Shown: positions 8,642 through 17,302, counted from the first letter of the stretch. The stretch is 64,000 bases of DNA from Acidaminococcus sp. (GCA_022482815.1 JAKVOM010000001.1:2376946-2440945); one strand, 5' to 3'. Made by a program: numbers and translations. Notes: generated by a model from the sequence alone, not told the origin.

Positions 8642-10537
8642 TCACACGTTCGCCACAAACAGGGCGCGCATGGCATTCAGTACGGCCAGGATCAACACAC
8701 CTGTATCCGCAAAAATAGCCAGCCAGATATTGGCAAGTCCCAGGGCACCAAGCACCAGACAGATTACTTTAATGCCGATTGCAAAGACGATATTTTCTTT
8801 TACGATGGTCATGCATTTTTTAGAAATGCGAATTGCTTTATCAATCTTCAAAGGATCATCGTCCATCAAAACAACATCCGCTGCTTCGATTGCCGCATCG
8901 GAACCCATGGCCCCCATAGCAACACCGACATCCGCTACAGAAAGGACAGGAGCATCATTGATACCGTCACCGACAAAGAGGACTTTTTCTTTGCCTCGTC
9001 TGAACTTAATAACTTCTTCTACTTTTGCGACCTTATCTTCCGGCAGCAGTTCACTGAATACTTTGGTGATGCCAAGGCGTTTTGCTGTATCTTCTGCCGT
9101 TTTACGTCCGTCGCCTGTCAACATCACACAGTCAATGCCATTATCCTGCATTTCCTTGACAGCTTCCCTGGAAGTATCCTTGACCACGTCAGAAATCAGG
9201 ATATGCCCGGCGTATTCTCCATCGATAGCCATGTGAACCAGCGTACCCACCTGGTGGCACGGAATGCAGGCGATTCCCAGCTCACTCATGAGCTTATCAT
9301 TGCCGGCAGCCACGGTATGACCATCAACCTTGGCAATCACGCCGCGCCCGCTCTTTTCCTGAACATCTGTCACGCGGCTGCGGTCCAGTTCCCTGCCGTG
9401 CGCCTTCTGCAAGCTCTTACTGATGGGATGGGAAGAAGCACTTTCTGCCAGGGCCGCATATTCCAGCAGTTTTTCATTGCTGATTTTGCTGTGGTGCACA
9501 CCGGTGACTTCAAAGACACCCTTTGTCAGGGTTCCCGTCTTATCCATAATCACATAACGGGCATTCGCCAGCGTTTCCATAAAGTTTGAACCTTTAATCA
9601 AAATACCCTGCCGCCCGGCACCGCCGATTCCGGCAAAGAAAGTCAGCGGCACACAGAGCACCAGCGCACATGGACAGCTGATGACAAGGAAAATCAAAGC
9701 CCGGTAGAACCAATTGGACCATTCCGGTGCCAGGCCCATAATGCCCATCCGTACAAGCGGTGGAATTACGGCAAGGGCCAGTGCACTGAAGCAGACGATA
9801 GGTGTGTAATAACGGGCAAACTTGGAAATGAAATGCTCCGATTCGGATTTGCGGGAGCTGGCATCTTCTACCAGTTCCAGAATCTTTGTGACCGTCGACT
9901 CTCCGAATTCCTTCGTCGTCTTGATTTTGAGGACGCCCGTCATATTAATGCATCCGCTGATAACTTCACTGCCGGCAGCAACGTCCCGGGGAAGGCTTTC
10001 ACCTGTAAGGGCTACTGTATTGAGGGAAGAGTTCCCATCAAGAACAACGCCGTCGATAGGAATCTTTTCACCGGGCTGGACGATAATCGTAGTGCCGACA
10101 GCTACATCATCAGGATTGACTTTAACGATTTTACCGCCGCGCTCGATATTCGCGTAATCTGGACGAATATCCATCAGTTCGCTGATATTGCGGCGGCTTT
10201 TATCTACTGCATAATCTTCAAACAGCTCACCGACCTGGTAGAATAGTACGACGGCGATAGCTTCGGTATATTCTGCATCTTTCATCACGCCAAGTCCAAA
10301 AGCCCCGAGACTGGCAAATGCCATCAGAAACTTTTCGTCAAATACCTGCCCGCGCATGATGTTATGGAGTGCCTCATAGAATACGTCATGAGCGATGATA
10401 ATATAAGCAATGAGATACGGAATCAGATGAAGCAAACGGCTGCCGCCATACACTGAATCCGGTACTACGCTGGCAGCAATGGTAATGACTGCCGTGACCG
10501 CTATGCGAACTGCCATTTTCTTTTGTTCTTCATTCAT
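8642..10537 (-). CDS. Heavy-metal P1B-type ATPase, Zn/Cd/Pb class
   Basis: The enzyme has 631 residues from the ATG at 10537 (GAGAGGCG upstream); a TTG 8 codons earlier is less likely. It exports metal cations by ATP hydrolysis at the inner membrane. Visible motifs are TGES (178-181), the CPC metal site in ISCPCAL (288-290), the phosphorylated DKTGTLT (D332), SSHPIS and GDGINDAP. The last two helices carry a lysine (FAIGIKV) and FADTGVLILAVLNAMR, matching the ZntA/CadA P1B-2 signature. Unlike most relatives it has no N-terminal HMA domain; that domain is encoded by the separate gene just upstream. An ArsR repressor lies nearby. Confidence 0.93.
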   Translation of the reverse strand: MNEEQKKMAVRIAVTAVITIAASVVPDSVYGGSRLLHLIPYLIAYIIIAHDVFYEALHNIMRGQVFDEKFLMAFASLGAFGLGVMKDAEYTEAIAVVLFYQVGELFEDYAVDKSRRNISELMDIRPDYANIERGGKIVKVNPDDVAVGTTIIVQPGEKIPIDGVVLDGNSSLNTVALTGESLPRDVAAGSEVISGCINMTGVLKIKTTKEFGESTVTKILELVEDASSRKSESEHFISKFARYYTPIVCFSALALAVIPPLVRMGIMGLAPEWSNWFYRALIFLVISCPCALVLCVPLTFFAGIGGAGRQGILIKGSNFMETLANARYVIMDKTGTLTKGVFEVTGVHHSKISNEKLLEYAALAESASSHPISKSLQKAHGRELDRSRVTDVQEKSGRGVIAKVDGHTVAAGNDKLMSELGIACIPCHQVGTLVHMAIDGEYAGHILISDVVKDTSREAVKEMQDNGIDCVMLTGDGRKTAEDTAKRLGITKVFSELLPEDKVAKVEEVIKFRRGKEKVLFVGDGINDAPVLSVADVGVAMGAMGSDAAIEAADVVLMDDDPLKIDKAIRISKKCMTIVKENIVFAIGIKVICLVLGALGLANIWLAIFADTGVLILAVLNAMRALFVANV

Positions 10538-10558
10538 AGCCAATCGCCTCTCGTTTAT

Positions 10559-10585
10559 CAATTCAATATTATTTTAATTGAATTG
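10559..10585. promoter_or_regulatory. Perfect inverted repeat between HMA protein and ATPase genes
   Basis: CAATTCAAT and ATTGAATTG flank a 9-nt spacer in the 55-bp gap. It may be a second repressor site or an mRNA hairpin that tunes ATPase translation. Confidence 0.45.
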
Positions 10586-10592
10586 ACTTCAA

Positions 10593-10814
10593 TTAAAAGT
10601 AAATTTTGCAATCTTCATCGACTTTATGGCAATTTTCCAGCACTTTGTTCATTACTTCTTGTGTATCTGCACCGTCGGAAAACTTCACTTTCATGTTGAG
10701 CAGCATGAAGTTAACGACCGCTTCATCAACGCCGGGCGTATGCTTAGCGGCTTGTTCCATCTTATCAGCACAAACAGCACAATCTACATCTATCTTATAA
10801 CGCTTTGTTTTCAT
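10593..10814 (-). CDS. Stand-alone heavy-metal-associated (HMA) domain protein
   Basis: From the ATG at 10814 (AGGAGGAAACGTA upstream) this is a 73-residue ferredoxin-like metal-binding domain with the motif VDCAVCADKME, whose CxxC is close to the DCAxCA type of Zn/Cd ATPases. It is 55 bp upstream of the ATPase gene and probably acts as the ATPase's detached metal-binding domain or a metallochaperone delivering to it. A longer frame reaching 11063 covers the promoter and is not coding. Transcription probably starts from the TTGACA/TATAAC promoter immediately upstream. Confidence 0.88.
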   Translation of the reverse strand: MKTKRYKIDVDCAVCADKMEQAAKHTPGVDEAVVNFMLLNMKVKFSDGADTQEVMNKVLENCHKVDEDCKIYF

Positions 10815-10837
10815 TACGTTTCCTCCTATAAGCTTTT

Positions 10838-10897
10838 CAATTAAAAGATTGTTTAATCGTTTGATTATGTTATACCCTTTTTTACAGGTGATGTCAA
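10838..10897 (-). promoter_or_regulatory. Promoter and candidate metal-repressor operator of HMA/P-ATPase operon
   Basis: On the minus strand a consensus TTGACA (10892-10897) and TATAAC (10869-10874) are 17 bp apart. Eleven bases downstream, at 10838-10858, is a 21-bp element with halves CAATTAAA and TTTAATC (plus-strand reading). The same element occurs at 14033-14053 before feoA. Confidence 0.8.
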
Positions 10898-11046
10898 GAA
10901 AGAAAATAAAAGATGGACACATCGAGAAAAAGTGTACAGGAAGTGACAAAAAAATGCTGTGGTGCTTCGCACAGAAAGAAAGCTGTGGCGCTGTGGCCGC
11001 CCTTGGCGGCGGGCCTGCGTTGCTAAAAAAGAGACCGTGAAAAATA

Positions 11047-11470
11047 AAAGGTGCTTTTGGCATATGGCATTTAGCCCCGTCTGCTATTTAGTGAGTGGTT
11101 AGTGCGTAGTGGTTAGTACGCTAGTGCGAAAAGCAACTTGGCGGATTTCTCAGATAGATTGCAGGAATCAGTTAGTTTTTAACCCCTGCAAAGTGCCCAA
11201 CAGTTTGCTTTCTTCAGTGGCGAACCGCGGCCAGCGACCTGCGTAAAAAGGCGCTGTGAAAAAATAAAAAGCGCTTTTAGCTTTTTGGCATATGGCATAT
11301 AGCCCAGTAAAGTGGATAGTGGCTAGTGGAGAGTGGTTAGCACTGTAGTGCTGGCAGCTACTTTGGCGGATTCTTGAGATAGAATGCAGCGAGCAGCTAG
11401 TAGAAAATAAAGGCGCTTTTGGCTTATGGTATTTAGCCTCGCTACAGCAGTGTGGTGAAGGTTTTAATTC
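11047..11470. repeat. Composite intergenic repeat, several copies of modules A and B
   Basis: The 850-bp gap 10815-11664 holds at least three A modules (GCGCTTTTAGCTTTTTGGCA type, near 11047, 11265 and 11406). It also has two B modules with TAGTGG heptamers ending in TTGGCGGATT (11090-11150 and 11311-11385). A CCAGCGACCTGCG tail is near 11232. No credible gene is visible. Confidence 0.8.
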
Positions 11471-11485
11471 AAATAAATATGATGT

Positions 11486-11526
11486 AAAACCTGAAATTTA
11501 GCAGATAACCTAAATTTCAGGTTTTA
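11486..11526. repeat. Hairpin repeat module E (copy 1)
   Basis: AAAACCTGAAATTTAG and CTAAATTTCAGGTTTT form a long perfect stem. The same stem with the same flanks occurs at 38069-38109 and 56865-56909. It may also act as a bidirectional terminator. Confidence 0.85.
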
Positions 11527-11606
11527 TTTTTTATAAGTTCAAAGAAAAATGCCTTGTCATTTTTCGTCCACAGGCGGAATGCGGGCTGCGGGCGGCGGAA
11601 AGCGTG

Positions 11607-11655
11607 AAAAAGGGCTGTGAAATAATGTGCACGCATTATTTCACAGCCCCTTTTG
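11607..11655. terminator. Terminator downstream of feoB
   Basis: A 16-bp perfect stem, GGGCTGTGAAATAATG with its complement, is followed by TTTTT on the minus strand. It is the same stem family as the terminators at 39.7, 51.7 and 61.7 kb. Confidence 0.9.
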
Positions 11656-11664
11656 TTACGTATT

Positions 11665-13731
11665 TTATCCCCAGAGGGACAATAAGATGTGGTAGCAGAT
11701 AAAGGTGACAATCCAGGCAACAATCAGCTGAAAGGCAGCTTCTTCAAAAGTCCACTTCCAGCTTCCGGATTCTTTCTTAATGGTAGCGAGGGCTGCCGTA
11801 CAGGGAATGTACAGCAGGCAGAATACCATCAGACAGAAAGCATTGATGGAAGTAAAGCCAATGCCTTCGAGCGCTTGTTCAAAGTTGACCATGCCGCCTG
11901 CCGTCGTAGGATTCGAAATACCAAACAGGACAGCACAGCTGGAAACAACAACTTCCTTTGCCGAAATACCGGCGAGAAGTGCCAGGGTAATTTGCCAGAA
12001 GCCCAGTCCAATCGGCCGGAACATCGGAACCATCCAATGTCCAAGATAGGCACCAAAGCTCTGCGTCGGGTCTTCCGTATAGCCGGTGGGCCCAAAGTTG
12101 AGGATGAACCAGATAATGATGGTACCCAGGAAAATAATTGTACCGGCCTTTGCGAGATAACCTTTGATCTTATCAGATACATAAATGGCCACCGTACGCA
12201 GATCAGGCATTTTGTATTCCGGAAGTTCGATGAGCAGAAAATCTTCTTTATCCTTCTTCCGAATAATGTCCATCCAGTGAAGCAGCAGGGAAACCCCGAT
12301 AGCTACAAGCACGCCGATGATGTACATTGAATAGGCTGCAACCATAGCATATTTCTTGAAGAAAATTTCCGAGAAGAGGATATAAATCGTCAGTCGGGCG
12401 TTGCAGCTCATGAAAGGAGTAACCAGCATGACTTTGTAGCGGTCCCTTTTGTTTTCCAGTCCGCGGGAAGCCATAATCGCCGGCACGGTGCAGCCAAAAC
12501 CTACGAGCATAGGAATAAACGCGCGTCCGGAAAGGCCGACTGCACCCATGACGTTTTCCATGACGTAAGCAACACGTGCCATGTACCCGCTGTCTTCCAA
12601 AAAGCCCAGACTGAGGAACAAAATCAGGATGTTGGGCAGGAACGTCACGATTGTTCCGACCCCGCCGAGAGCCCCATCCAATACCAGAGACTGGAGTGGC
12701 TTGCTGACGTCGGCTGCTGTCATAATTTCTTCCAGATAATTCGAAAGCATTTCGATACCGGCTTCGAGGAATCCGCTCAGCCAGTCACCGACGGTAAAGG
12801 TCAGGAAGAAGATAAAGGCCATGACAGCCAGAAATACAGGAATGCCCCAGATATTGTTTGTGAAAATCTTATCCATGCGGTCCGTAAATTCATCGCGCTT
12901 TTCCTTATGCAGGACGACTTCACGAATAATTTCTTCGATAAAGTCATATTTTTCCCGAATAATTTCCACTTCATAGCTCTTATCCAGAACTTCCGGCAGT
13001 TCGACCGGATATTTTTCCATGACTTCTTTATCCTGTTCCAGCAATTTAATGGACGTCCAGCGGACATTGCTGATATCCAGATAATGTTCATGCAAATAAG
13101 CAGAAATCTGATCGATGCGGTCTTCAATATCATCGGAATAGACCATGGCGTATTCCTTATGATTCAACTGATGGCTGGAAGATTCGGGATGGTCATGAAT
13201 CAGAGGGTCTGTAGAAGTAGAATCCTTATGGTGGGCAGCTGCGTGCAGCAGCACTTCGAGGCCCCTCCCCTTCCGCGCTGATACGGGAATGACAGGAATT
13301 CCCAGCATTTCCGGCAGGCGGTGCAGGTCGATTTCAAGGCCGCGTTTTTCTACGATATCCATCATGTTAAGGGCCATGACGACAGGCTTCCCAAGTTCCA
13401 GGAGCTGCAGCGTCAGATAAAGACTGCGTTCCAGGGCTGAAGCATCCACTACGTTGATTACGACGTCTACTTCATCGCTCAGGATAAACTGACGGGATAC
13501 GATTTCTTCCATCGTGTAGGATGTGAGGCTGTATGTGCCCGGCAGGTCCACCAGACGAATATTCATATTATGGTGACGAATTGCACCTTCCACCTTTTCA
13601 ACGGTTACGCCGGGCCAGTTAGCAACCTTGAGGTTAGCTCCCGTATAGGCGTTAAAAAGTGTTGTTTTCCCGCAGTTAGGGTTACCGATAAATCCAATTG
13701 TCAAATTTTGATTTGCTTCTTTTTCAGGCAT
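11665..13731 (-). CDS. feoB: Ferrous iron transport protein B
   Basis: This is a 688-residue inner-membrane Fe(II) importer with an N-terminal G domain. The G motifs are visible: GNPNCGKTTLF (G1, near residue 16), DLPGTYSLTS (G3), NMMD (G4) and SARKGRG (G5). The membrane part has the two Gate-like repeats, including GFGCTVPAIMASR and AKEVVVSS, with a C-terminal helix. A charged helical stretch (about 180-285) separates the domains. Its start overlaps the feoA end by 8 bp, so translation is coupled. Transcription comes from the feoA promoter with its candidate metal-repressor site. Confidence 0.96.
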   Translation of the reverse strand: MPEKEANQNLTIGFIGNPNCGKTTLFNAYTGANLKVANWPGVTVEKVEGAIRHHNMNIRLVDLPGTYSLTSYTMEEIVSRQFILSDEVDVVINVVDASALERSLYLTLQLLELGKPVVMALNMMDIVEKRGLEIDLHRLPEMLGIPVIPVSARKGRGLEVLLHAAAHHKDSTSTDPLIHDHPESSSHQLNHKEYAMVYSDDIEDRIDQISAYLHEHYLDISNVRWTSIKLLEQDKEVMEKYPVELPEVLDKSYEVEIIREKYDFIEEIIREVVLHKEKRDEFTDRMDKIFTNNIWGIPVFLAVMAFIFFLTFTVGDWLSGFLEAGIEMLSNYLEEIMTAADVSKPLQSLVLDGALGGVGTIVTFLPNILILFLSLGFLEDSGYMARVAYVMENVMGAVGLSGRAFIPMLVGFGCTVPAIMASRGLENKRDRYKVMLVTPFMSCNARLTIYILFSEIFFKKYAMVAAYSMYIIGVLVAIGVSLLLHWMDIIRKKDKEDFLLIELPEYKMPDLRTVAIYVSDKIKGYLAKAGTIIFLGTIIIWFILNFGPTGYTEDPTQSFGAYLGHWMVPMFRPIGLGFWQITLALLAGISAKEVVVSSCAVLFGISNPTTAGGMVNFEQALEGIGFTSINAFCLMVFCLLYIPCTAALATIKKESGSWKWTFEEAAFQLIVAWIVTFICYHILLSLWG

Positions 13732-13957
13732 TAGCGGCTCCCTTCTCTACTTCGATGTTGCGGGTCATATTGTAACCGAGGGCAAACCGGGTTCCCCTCA
13801 GAATAATAATCATCACACCTTTTCCCTTACGATTGACCACACTGATTTCCGTCCCCGGCGTCATACCAAGCGCCAACAGGCGTCGTTCCGTCTCAAACGG
13901 AAGATTCAGTTTGACAACTACACCGGACTCACCCTTCTTTAAGTCCTTTAACAGCAT
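13724..13957 (-). CDS. feoA: FeoA-type SH3-like protein of the iron uptake operon
   Basis: From the ATG at 13957 this is a 77-residue small basic protein with the FeoA pattern: an N-terminal L-KKGESGVVV, the RRLLALGMTPGTEISV core and a C-terminal GTRFALGYNMTRNIEV. FeoA proteins bind and stimulate FeoB at the membrane. A frame extending to 14035 would run into the candidate operator, and its added residues look unlike FeoA, so the internal ATG (GGGGGT upstream) is preferred. It overlaps feoB by 8 bp. Confidence 0.9.
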   Translation of the reverse strand: MLLKDLKKGESGVVVKLNLPFETERRLLALGMTPGTEISVVNRKGKGVMIIILRGTRFALGYNMTRNIEVEKGAANA

Positions 13958-14032
13958 ATGCCAAGTACCCCCATACTTATGATAGTCCCGGGAAGACAAA
14001 ACTTCCTTCCCTGCTTTCCCGGAGAAAAGTAA

Positions 14033-14066
14033 CAATTAAACAATTATTTAATCCTATTTTATTATA
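14033..14066 (-). promoter_or_regulatory. feoAB promoter -10 and candidate metal-repressor operator
   Basis: TATAAT (minus strand, 14061-14066) is followed 7 bases later by the 21-bp element at 14033-14053. That element agrees with the one at 10838-10858 at all but three positions (CAATTAAA...TTTAATC halves). It would cover the transcription start. Confidence 0.75.
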
Positions 14067-14131
14067 CGCTAGTTTTTCAAAAAGTACACCCATAGAAAAA
14101 CAGCTAAATACGCCTGTCCTGCATGTCACAG

Positions 14132-14161
14132 AAAAAGACGGCTGCAGCCTGCAGTCGTCTT
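14132..14161 (-). terminator. Terminator of the arsR gene
   Basis: AAGACGACTGCAG pairs with CTGCAGCCGTCTT, followed by TTTCT on the minus strand, overlapping the arsR stop. It separates arsR from feoAB. Confidence 0.8.
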
Positions 14162-14516
14162 ACTTTTCTTTCGGACAGGCAATATCAATCAGCATTTCAA
14201 TCATATGATGCAGCAGCCGTACGGCTTCCGTATCAGCCGCCCTGTAGTACATTTCCTTACCGACACGCCTGCTGACAATCAGGCCCTGTTTCTTAAGAAC
14301 CTTTAAATGGTGGGAAATCGCAGGACTGCTCATATTCATGATAGCTGATAAATTAATGACACATTCCTCGTAATGACATAACAGCCAAAAAAGCTTCAGC
14401 CGTGAAGTATCGGAAACACTGCTGAAGAGTTCTGCCACTGCGGAAAAATCATTCGTCTCCGGCATATCACGCAGGATTGCGTTCAGTTTTTCACCGTGTT
14501 GATGCGGCAATTCCAT
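14160..14516 (-). CDS. ArsR/SmtB family metal-responsive repressor
   Basis: From the ATG at 14516 (GAGGTGAAATCC upstream) this is a 118-residue winged-helix protein. The DNA-recognition region MSSPAISHHLKVLKKQGLI and the wing VSRRVGKEMYYRA are typical of ArsR/SmtB repressors that leave DNA when metal binds. The last helix carries D-x-E...HHMIE, an approximate alpha-5 Zn/Co site as in SmtB/CzrA; a CHYEEC pair earlier could be an alpha-3 type site. It is monocistronic, with TATAAT at 14546-14551. It is the obvious candidate to control the Zn/Cd ATPase operon and possibly feoAB, since those share an operator-like element. Confidence 0.88.
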   Translation of the reverse strand: MELPHQHGEKLNAILRDMPETNDFSAVAELFSSVSDTSRLKLFWLLCHYEECVINLSAIMNMSSPAISHHLKVLKKQGLIVSRRVGKEMYYRAADTEAVRLLHHMIEMLIDIACPKEK

Positions 14517-14604
14517 GGATTTCACCTCACTTGTTTGTAAGTTTAATTATAACATATGTGACCAGGGGATAGAAAGCTGTGGTGCTTCGCGTGAAAGAAA
14601 GGAC

Positions 14605-14655
14605 ACTATCCTTCGCCACTTCGTGGCACCTCCTTCTGACTGCGTGGAGCGACCT
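14605..14655. repeat. Repeat module D copy
   Basis: CTTCGCCACTTCGTGGCACC is followed by TCCTTCTGACTGCGTGGA. Related copies lie near 2570, 47300 and (inverted) 56760. Confidence 0.7.
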
Positions 14656-14666
14656 GCGGATTTAAA

Positions 14667-14702
14667 GAAAGGGACTGACGCAGTTGTGCGGCAGCCCCTT
14701 TC
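14667..14702 (-). terminator. Terminator downstream of the glyoxalase gene
   Basis: GAAAGGGGCTGCCGCA pairs with TGCGTCAGTCCCTTTC, 8 bp after the glyoxalase stop. Confidence 0.8.
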
Positions 14703-14710
14703 TCTACTCA

Positions 14711-15076
14711 TTATTTTTTTGGTGGAAGAATTTCCAGCCAGTACCCGTCAGGGTCGTTGATAAAGTAAATTCCCATGGCAGGATTTTCAAAGCAGATGCA
14801 GCCCATTTCCTGGTGTTTCTTATGAGCCGCCTCAAAGTCATCCGTTTCAAAAGCCAGGTGGAATTCGTTATCCCCCAGATCATACGGATCCTTCCGATCC
14901 TTGAGCCATGTCAGTTCCAGTTCATGGGCTGATGCATGGTCACCCAGATAGACGATGGTAAAATCAGGGGCTTCAATGCGTCTGATTTCATCAAGACCCA
15001 GAGCCTCTTTATAAAACTTCAGGCTTTTCTTAAGATCCAGCACATTGAGATTGTTATGAATCATCTTAAATTTCAT
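14711..15076 (-). CDS. gloA: Glyoxalase I-like VOC family protein
   Basis: A 121-residue vicinal-oxygen-chelate protein with the two beta-alpha-beta-beta-beta halves of lactoylglutathione lyase. The metal-ligand pattern fits GloA: H near residue 7 (MIHNNLNVLDL), E in HELELTW, H in NEFHLAFET and E in DGYWLEILPP. GloA isomerises the methylglyoxal-thiol adduct to the lactoyl thioester. The start has AGAGGTGTTTTAG upstream. It is last in a minus-strand run after the DMT transporter and is followed by a terminator. The thiol cofactor used in this organism is not known from sequence. Confidence 0.88.
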   Translation of the reverse strand: MKFKMIHNNLNVLDLKKSLKFYKEALGLDEIRRIEAPDFTIVYLGDHASAHELELTWLKDRKDPYDLGDNEFHLAFETDDFEAAHKKHQEMGCICFENPAMGIYFINDPDGYWLEILPPKK

Positions 15077-15100
15077 CTAAAACACCTCTTTCATACTAAG

Positions 15101-16030
15101 TTACTTAGCATTCTTGAATTTGGGGTATAGAGAGATACAGGAACCTGTAAGCACCAGAATGATACCGAGTACCATGTTCCAGGTAAGCGGTTCATCCAGG
15201 AACAGGCTGGCAAAGAACGTCGTCAGCACAGGTTTGATGAAAAAGGCCAGCGACGCCGTAATCGGGTTCGTATATTCGATGGACAATGAATAGCAGGCAA
15301 AGCCGACGCCGGTCACCATAAAGGCAATATACAGGAAATTCGGCAGCGTATGCATGTTGAGGCCCTGTAAAATAGGAATATTCGTAAATACAGAAAGACC
15401 CTGATTCAGGAGAAAAGCTTCAACTGCAGGAATCTTTGTAAAGAGAATCAGAATAAAGAACTCGATACTCCCGAAAAGGAAACTGCCGCAGGTTACGGTA
15501 ATCCCGCCCAGACGCTTTCCTTTTTCCTTGCCCATCACTGAATAAAGGCCAAAAGTCATGGCAGAAAGCAGGATAAATATAATACTGACCGTATCGTGAA
15601 CCATGTTTAGGGGATTTACGATTGAAAGGATACCGGCCACACTAAAGACCAGAGAAACTTTGGTGAAGCCGTCAATCGGTTGCTTCCAGAGCAAATGATC
15701 AAACACCGCGACAAAAATCGGGTTGCAGCTGAAAAGCACGCCGCTGACAGAAGCCGTCCCATAGACGATAGCCAGCTGATAAAAAATCATACTGACAACG
15801 ACGAAAACGAGACCCGATTTCACAAATAACTTACAATCATCCCTCGTTATCTCAGCATGCTTCTGCGCAAGGGAACGCCTCGCAAAGGGAATCAGAAACA
15901 ATCCGCCTACAAAAAAGCGAAGTACCGTAATCTGCACGGGATGAAACATACCCGCAGAAAGCTTAAGTGCCGTTTCCATCGTCCCAAACAGGAACGCCGT
16001 CAGTAAAATAAAAAGATATCCCTTATTCAT
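15101..16030 (-). CDS. DMT superfamily (EamA) transporter
   Basis: This 309-residue protein has ten predicted hydrophobic segments arranged as two EamA repeats. The first starts LFILLTAFLFGTMETALKLS; the second begins near residue 150 (IIFILLSAMTFGLYSVMGK). Such proteins export amino acids or other metabolites, but the substrate cannot be told. The start lies 25 bp after the murB stop, so it may be read through from the ylbF-murB transcript. Confidence 0.88.
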   Translation of the reverse strand: MNKGYLFILLTAFLFGTMETALKLSAGMFHPVQITVLRFFVGGLFLIPFARRSLAQKHAEITRDDCKLFVKSGLVFVVVSMIFYQLAIVYGTASVSGVLFSCNPIFVAVFDHLLWKQPIDGFTKVSLVFSVAGILSIVNPLNMVHDTVSIIFILLSAMTFGLYSVMGKEKGKRLGGITVTCGSFLFGSIEFFILILFTKIPAVEAFLLNQGLSVFTNIPILQGLNMHTLPNFLYIAFMVTGVGFACYSLSIEYTNPITASLAFFIKPVLTTFFASLFLDEPLTWNMVLGIILVLTGSCISLYPKFKNAK

Positions 16031-16055
16031 TTGCCCATCTGTCTTCCTTTATTTT

Positions 16056-16967
16056 TCACGCTTCGCCGATAATGCGGACTTCCGGTTCAAGCCGGACCCC
16101 TTTAAAGGCATAGACCTTGTCCTGCACGTCCTTGATCAATTGAAGGACATCTTTTGCGGTCGCGTGACCGCGGTTCACGACAAAGCCCGTATGTTTTTCT
16201 GATACTTGTGCATCGCCGACCCTATAGCCGCGCAGCCCTGCTTCATCAATAAGAGCGGCTGCATAATAGCCGGGCGGCCGTTTGAACATGCTTCCCGCAC
16301 TGGGAAGCTCAAGAGGCTGCTTGGTACGGCGACGGTTCATGAAATCATCCATTTTGGACTGGATGCCTGCTTTGTCGCCCCGTTTCAAACAAAAGACGAC
16401 ACGAAGAATGACGCCCGGATGATCCTGAATGCTGCTGTGCCGATAACTAAAATCAAATTCGTCTTTCTTAACTTCCGCAATCCTGCCGTCAGGAAGTAAT
16501 ACAGAAGCACTTTCGACAACCTTCGACATATCTCCGTCATAAGCACCGGCATTCATCAATACAGCCCCGCCGACACTCCCGGGAATTCCGACTGCAAATT
16601 CCACTCCCGTAAGGCCTTCACGAGCAGCGAAGTTAGAAAGCGCAGCCAGGGAAACACCGCAGTCCGCCGTGATATGTTCACCGTCAGCCTGCATTTGCGT
16701 CAGGGCATTGCCCAGTTTAATAACAACCCCGCGGATACCGCCGTCACGGACGAGCAGATTCGACCCGTTGCCGATGATGGTTACGGGCACCTTCATCTCC
16801 CTGCCGAGCGTCAGCAAATCCTGGATTTCCTTGAAGTTTTCGGGCATGATGAGAAGGTCAGCCGGCCCGCCGATATGAAAGGACGTGTAATTCGCCATGG
16901 GAGTATGTTCCTCATAGCGGCCGTCACAATGTACATATGCATAAGTTAAGAGAGGCGCAAGATTCAT
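16056..16967 (-). CDS. murB: UDP-N-acetylenolpyruvoylglucosamine reductase
   Basis: This 303-residue type II MurB is the flavoprotein that reduces UDP-GlcNAc-enolpyruvate to UDP-MurNAc with NADPH in the cytoplasm, a committed step of peptidoglycan synthesis. The FAD domain starts with NYTSFHIGGPADLLI and VTIIGNGSNLLVRDGG and includes GIPGSVGGAVLMNAGAY. The catalytic proton-donor serine lies in PSAGSMFKRP, and the C-terminal glutamate in PEVRIIGEA. The start codon overlaps the stop of the YlbF gene as TAATG, so the two are translationally coupled. Confidence 0.96.
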   Translation of the reverse strand: MNLAPLLTYAYVHCDGRYEEHTPMANYTSFHIGGPADLLIMPENFKEIQDLLTLGREMKVPVTIIGNGSNLLVRDGGIRGVVIKLGNALTQMQADGEHITADCGVSLAALSNFAAREGLTGVEFAVGIPGSVGGAVLMNAGAYDGDMSKVVESASVLLPDGRIAEVKKDEFDFSYRHSSIQDHPGVILRVVFCLKRGDKAGIQSKMDDFMNRRRTKQPLELPSAGSMFKRPPGYYAAALIDEAGLRGYRVGDAQVSEKHTGFVVNRGHATAKDVLQLIKDVQDKVYAFKGVRLEPEVRIIGEA

Positions 16968-17302
16968 TATTCGATAGCTTCCTTAATCGTATCCTGATAA
17001 GTCTTGGTCAGTTCGGCAATCATCATCTGAAAATGCATGAAGTTCTGGAGATAATCCATAGCGACCGGATTGAGTTTCAGCACATCCATCAGCTTATTGA
17101 CCTTCTCTACTTTTTCAGGTTCCGGTTTCTTGCCCTGGTACTGAGCCATCTGGATGTCTGTCTGCAGATTGATATATTCCTTTACCATAGATTCTGCATC
17201 CTTATCCTTCTGCAGTTTTTCCTTGGCTTCATGTACCATTTTAAATTCATGGGTATCACGGATACCTTCACATAATTTAGTCATTTCATCATATACGTTC
17301 AT
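16967..17302 (-). CDS. YlbF/YmcA family protein
   Basis: From the ATG at 17302 (AAGGAGG upstream) this is a 111-residue, all-helical, charged protein. It has the YlbF-family pattern of two long amphipathic helices around a KKPEPEKVEKVNKL turn. In Bacillus, YlbF with YmcA and YaaT forms a complex that affects RNase Y and competence; whether that applies here is unknown. Its stop overlaps the murB start (TAATG). Confidence 0.82.
   Translation of the reverse strand: MNVYDEMTKLCEGIRDTHEFKMVHEAKEKLQKDKDAESMVKEYINLQTDIQMAQYQGKKPEPEKVEKVNKLMDVLKLNPVAMDYLQNFMHFQMMIAELTKTYQDTIKEAIE

Noticed and set aside
10815-11063. N-terminal extension of the HMA protein to 11063
   Set aside because: It crosses the TTGACA/TATAAC promoter and operator, and the added residues are unlike the family.
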